The notes beneath the pieces are model-generated. The model had not been told where the DNA came from, made no database searches, and saw only the letters and a list, made by a program, of their open reading frames with translations. Below are positions 61,070-64,000 of a stretch of DNA of 64,000 nt, one piece after another. The DNA is from Benzoatithermus sp963720725 (GTDB lineage: Bacteria; Pseudomonadota; Alphaproteobacteria; Geminicoccales; Geminicoccaceae). The position numbers were made by a program, and so were the translations under genes. Each line of letters opens with the position of its first letter. The stretch's first letter is position 1. The stretch is taken from assembly GCA_963720725.1 (NCBI GenBank), contig CAVRGN010000002.1, positions 1 to 64,000 of the forward strand. Direction: 5' to 3'.

Positions 61070-62665
61070 TCAGCCCTCGAGCGAGATCCAGCGGGAGCGG
61101 TGGGTGTGCTTGGTGTTGTCGACGTAGCCATGAACCTTCGGCGAAACCAAGGCCTTGGACACGTAGTAGTAGATCGGGATCCAGGCGTCCGCGTCGATCG
61201 CGATCTTCTCGGCCTCGTGCATGAACTTCATGCGTTCCGCCTGATCACGCGAGGCCGCCTGCTCCATCATCAACTCGTCGAACTCCGGATTGCTGAACCG
61301 GCCATAGTTGTTGGGGCCGGTGCGGGTTTCGAGCAAATAGAGGAAGTTCTGGGGGTCGTTGTAGTCAGCGACCCAAGCGGCACGGGCGATGTCGAAATTG
61401 TTCTGTTTCAGCTCGTCATAGTGGACCTTCACCTCGCGGTTCATCAGCTCGGCCTGGACGCCGATCGCCTTCCACATCGCCTGCGCGGCCACCGCAATGC
61501 GTTTGTGGTTCTCGCTGGTGTTGTAGGAGAGCGTGAACTTGAGCGGGTTGTCGGGCCCGAACCCCGCCTCCGCCAGCAGGTCGCGGGCCATCTGCTGCCG
61601 CTCGGCCAGCGGCAGGCTGGCCCAATCGGGCACGTAGGGGTCGCCATACTGGCCCGTGTTCGGCGGCACGACGCCATAGGCCGGCAGCTCACCGGTCTTG
61701 AGCACCTTGTCGGTGATGGCCGGGCGCTCGATCGCCATGGTCAGCGCGCGCCGCACCTTCGGATTGTCGAACGGCGGCTTGTTCAGATTGATCGGATAAT
61801 AGTAGGTACCGAGATAGGGGTAGATCCGGGTTTCCTCGGGCAGGTTCTGCTTCAGGAAATCGATCTGCTCAGAGGCGAAGTCGTCGACATAGTCGATCTC
61901 GCCGGCGCGAAATCGCTTCGTGACCTCGTTGCGATCCTCATCCGGATAGTAGATGACCTTGTCGACCTTGACGTTGGCGGCATCGTAGAACTCGGGATTT
62001 TTCTCCGCTACGACGCGTGCGTTCGGCGTCCATTCGATGATGCGGAACGCACCGTTGCTGACGATGTTGCCCGGCTTGACCCAGTCGCTGCCATACTTGT
62101 CGATCACGTGCTTGGGCACCGGAAACGAGGTGTAGTGCGTGAGCAGCTCCAGGAAGTAGCCCGTGGGGTTCTCCAGGGTCACCTCGAGCGTCTTGTCGTC
62201 GAGCGCCTTCACGCCGAGCTGCGTCAGGTCCGTGATTTCGCCGGAATTGATCTTCTCCGCGTTCTTCACCGGATACATGATCGACGCATACTCGGCCGCG
62301 GTCGCCGGATCGAGCAGTCGCCGCCAACTGTAGACGAAGTCCTCGGCGGTCACCGGCGTGCCGTCGGACCATTTGTGGTCGCGCAGCTTGAAGGTGTAGG
62401 TCAAGCCGTCGTCGCTGATGTCCCAGCTCTCGGCGGCGCCGGGGATCGGCGTGGCGTCAGCGGCATCGGTCAAGAGGCCCATGAAGGCGTCGCCGACGAT
62501 GTAGTTCTCCCAGGTGCCAGAGACGACATGCGGGTCGAGGCTCTTGGGCTCGCCCATCGTGGCCATGCGGTAGACCATCTCGGCGTGCGCTGCAGAGGGC
62601 ATTGCCAGCATGCCCAGGCACAGGGTCGAAGCCGCGAAGATAGCTCCCAGACTACGGCGGCGCAT
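61070..62665 (-). CDS. oligopeptide-binding periplasmic protein OppA/MppA-like
   Basis: The 531-residue solute-binding protein (family 5) starts with a signal peptide (cleavage after SAAHA). Family motifs follow: GEPKSLDPHVVSGTWE, AESWDISDDGLTYTFKLRDHKWSDGTPVTAEDFVYSWRRL, GAFRIIEWTPN and INLNKPPFDNPKVRRAL. It captures peptides and delivers them to OppBC. ATG at 62665 has GGGAGG 6 bases before it. First gene of the opp operon, which ends with a cupin. Confidence 0.93.
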   Translation of the reverse strand: MRRRSLGAIFAASTLCLGMLAMPSAAHAEMVYRMATMGEPKSLDPHVVSGTWENYIVGDAFMGLLTDAADATPIPGAAESWDISDDGLTYTFKLRDHKWSDGTPVTAEDFVYSWRRLLDPATAAEYASIMYPVKNAEKINSGEITDLTQLGVKALDDKTLEVTLENPTGYFLELLTHYTSFPVPKHVIDKYGSDWVKPGNIVSNGAFRIIEWTPNARVVAEKNPEFYDAANVKVDKVIYYPDEDRNEVTKRFRAGEIDYVDDFASEQIDFLKQNLPEETRIYPYLGTYYYPINLNKPPFDNPKVRRALTMAIERPAITDKVLKTGELPAYGVVPPNTGQYGDPYVPDWASLPLAERQQMARDLLAEAGFGPDNPLKFTLSYNTSENHKRIAVAAQAMWKAIGVQAELMNREVKVHYDELKQNNFDIARAAWVADYNDPQNFLYLLETRTGPNNYGRFSNPEFDELMMEQAASRDQAERMKFMHEAEKIAIDADAWIPIYYYVSKALVSPKVHGYVDNTKHTHRSRWISLEG

Positions 62666-62840
62666 GTGTTCCTCCCGAACTGCGGGCTGGGCGGCCCCGG
62701 CGTCTATGCCGGGCCGAACATGCCGGAACCGTAGGACCGTCGGGCATGGGCGGCAATCGGGAATGCTCATCCCCAGGGCTGGCGTTGCCTCGCGCCGCCG
62801 CTATGGTCGCGATGTGAAGGTCTAGAACGTTCGGTTCGGC

Positions 62841-64000
62841 ATGAGCCCCAAGCAACTCGGCACCGCGCTCGCCTTGACGCTGGCGCTGAATATCGCCGCG
62901 GCCCGCGCCCAGGAAGGGCCGGCCACGGCTCCGGCCGCCCCCTCGTTCGACGAGGTGCAGGCGACGATCAAGCGCATGCAGGAGCGGCTGAACCGTCTGG
63001 GTGACGCCGCCGCCGAGCGCGATCAGGCGCTCCGCTTCCTCGAGCAGCAGGTCGACCAAGCCAGCGGGGAGATCGCCGGCACCGGCAAGACCAACGAGTC
63101 GCTGCGCGGCGAGGCCGCCGCCCTCTCGACCCAGGTCGAGGATTTGAGCCGTCGCCGCGACGAGCTGCAGGGCCAAGTCGGCGAGCGTGGTGCTGCCGTC
63201 GAGGATCTGCGCACGCAGATCGCCGACCTGTCGGCCGAACTGGGCCAGGCGAAGTCCGCCGGCACGGCGCTGTCTCGCGAGCTGGCGTCGGCCACCGCCG
63301 AGCTCGCGGCCGCGAAGGCGCGCGAGGGCGATCTCGCGGCGAGGATCGCGACGCTGGAGGCGACGGCGGACTCGTCCACCAAGACCTCGGCCGAGAGGAT
63401 CGCAGCGGCGGAGGCCGCGGCGGCGGATCAGGCGGCCACGGCCCAGCAGCTGCGGCAGCAGCTCGCCGCCCTCGCCCGTACCGTCGGCGAGAACACCAAG
63501 GCGGCAGCCGATCGCATCGCCGAATCCCAGCGCCTCGCGGCGGACCTGCGCCGCGAGCGCGACGGGCTGAGGTCCGAGGTGGAGGATCTCAACCGGCTGC
63601 TGGCCTCCGCCGAGACCAAGATCGACGCGCAGCAGGATGCCATCGACGGCCTCGACGAGCGGCTCAACGATGCCCTGAAGGCGAAGGTGGAGGAACTCGA
63701 GCAGTACCGCTCCCAGTTCTTCGGCGAGCTGCGCCGGGCGCTCGGGGACCGGCCGGACCTGCGCGTGGTCGGCGACCGGTTCGTGTTCCAGTCCGAGCTG
63801 CTGTTCGCCTCGGGCTCGGCCCGGCTCGATCCCGCGGGCCAGGCGCAGCTGCGCCAGCTCGCCGCCACCCTGCAGGACGTGGCGGCCCGGATCCCGCCGG
63901 GACTCGACTGGGTGCTGCGCGTCGACGGCCATACCGATCGCCAGCCGATCCGCGACGGGGCGTTCCGCTCGAACTGGGAGCTGTCGGTCGCGCGCGCGAT
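62841..64000 (+). CDS. OmpA-like peptidoglycan-binding protein with long coiled coil (partial, runs off the end)
   Basis: From ATG 62841 the frame stays open to the window edge (386 codons). A signal peptide (cleavage after ARA) leads into a ~245-residue coiled coil rich in Ala, Glu, Arg and Gln (RRDELQGQVGERGAAVEDLR, RRERDGLRSEVEDLNRLLAS). The OmpA-family domain begins near residue 300: FVFQSELLFASGSARLDPAG and VLRVDGHTDRQPIRDGAFRSNWELSVARA, the motif that binds diaminopimelate in peptidoglycan. The product resembles the periplasmic stator and peptidoglycan-binding proteins of alphaproteobacteria. Its 3' end and neighbours are outside the window. Confidence 0.85.
   Translation, partial: MSPKQLGTALALTLALNIAAARAQEGPATAPAAPSFDEVQATIKRMQERLNRLGDAAAERDQALRFLEQQVDQASGEIAGTGKTNESLRGEAAALSTQVEDLSRRRDELQGQVGERGAAVEDLRTQIADLSAELGQAKSAGTALSRELASATAELAAAKAREGDLAARIATLEATADSSTKTSAERIAAAEAAAADQAATAQQLRQQLAALARTVGENTKAAADRIAESQRLAADLRRERDGLRSEVEDLNRLLASAETKIDAQQDAIDGLDERLNDALKAKVEELEQYRSQFFGELRRALGDRPDLRVVGDRFVFQSELLFASGSARLDPAGQAQLRQLAATLQDVAARIPPGLDWVLRVDGHTDRQPIRDGAFRSNWELSVARA

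Noticed and set aside
60044..62734. An 896-codon open frame antisense to oppC, oppB and oppA
   Set aside because: It spans three good genes on the other strand and has no recognisable motif or ribosome site.

Overview
The window looks like a chromosomal segment of a high-GC alphaproteobacterium, probably from the Rhodospirillales/Geminicoccales side. The reasons are: an alphaproteobacterial LexA site (GAAC-N7-GAAC) in front of imuB, an sdhCDAB operon with short cytochrome subunits, an olsB-olsA ornithine-lipid pair, an HdaA-type DnaA relative, the DUF1192, DUF2934 and DUF2066 families, and a ROSE-like RNA thermometer before hsp20. Gene density is very high. There is no insertion sequence, phage or CRISPR array.

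Layout. 1-6 kb: partial tRNA, a DUF3445 haem N-demethylase-type protein, acetyltransferase, NUDIX, gpt and a membrane-anchored patatin lipase lying between two ~78-bp direct repeats. 6-12.5 kb: class-V aminotransferase, yrhK, then an SOS-controlled imuB and a dnaE2 broken by four indels. 12.8-19.7 kb: DUF427, two convergent YihY/BrkB membrane proteins, two secreted proteins, and an operon pairing a small sulfite-oxidase-fold protein with a frameshifted GGDEF-EAL protein. 19.9-25.5 kb: meaB, two lipoproteins, and succinate dehydrogenase closed by a strong terminator. 25.5-31.8 kb: ornithine-lipid genes, a SAF-domain oxidoreductase, a frameshifted MATE transporter, a fatty-acid-hydroxylase-family protein, and hsp20. 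31.9-40.8 kb: an amine/GABA catabolic set (puuD, gabT, puuA-like) interleaved with a P1-family peptidase and an RND efflux pair. 40.9-48.4 kb: a coupled operon (DUF2066, pgsA-like, hdaA, SDR, anmK) back to back with purM-purN. 48.4-53.5 kb: LysR/GST/SMR exporter, and a second P1 peptidase coupled to an M20 hydrolase. 53.5-64 kb: gamma-carbonic anhydrase, an alanine-rich anchored protein, a diguanylate cyclase, a complete oligopeptide ABC importer, and the start of an OmpA-like coiled-coil protein.

The genes suggest a metabolically versatile soil or water heterotroph. It appears to import peptides, break down amides, peptides and polyamines through several hydrolases and the gamma-glutamylated route, and feed GABA carbon toward succinate and SDH. 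It has SOS mutagenesis, heat-shock, efflux and c-di-GMP functions.

Several otherwise well-kept genes (dnaE2, the GGDEF-EAL gene, the MATE gene, oppD) carry small indels. Most of these are one-base changes in short C/G runs. Either these genes are decaying or the underlying sequence has residual indel errors, so read-level checking should precede any biological conclusion from them.
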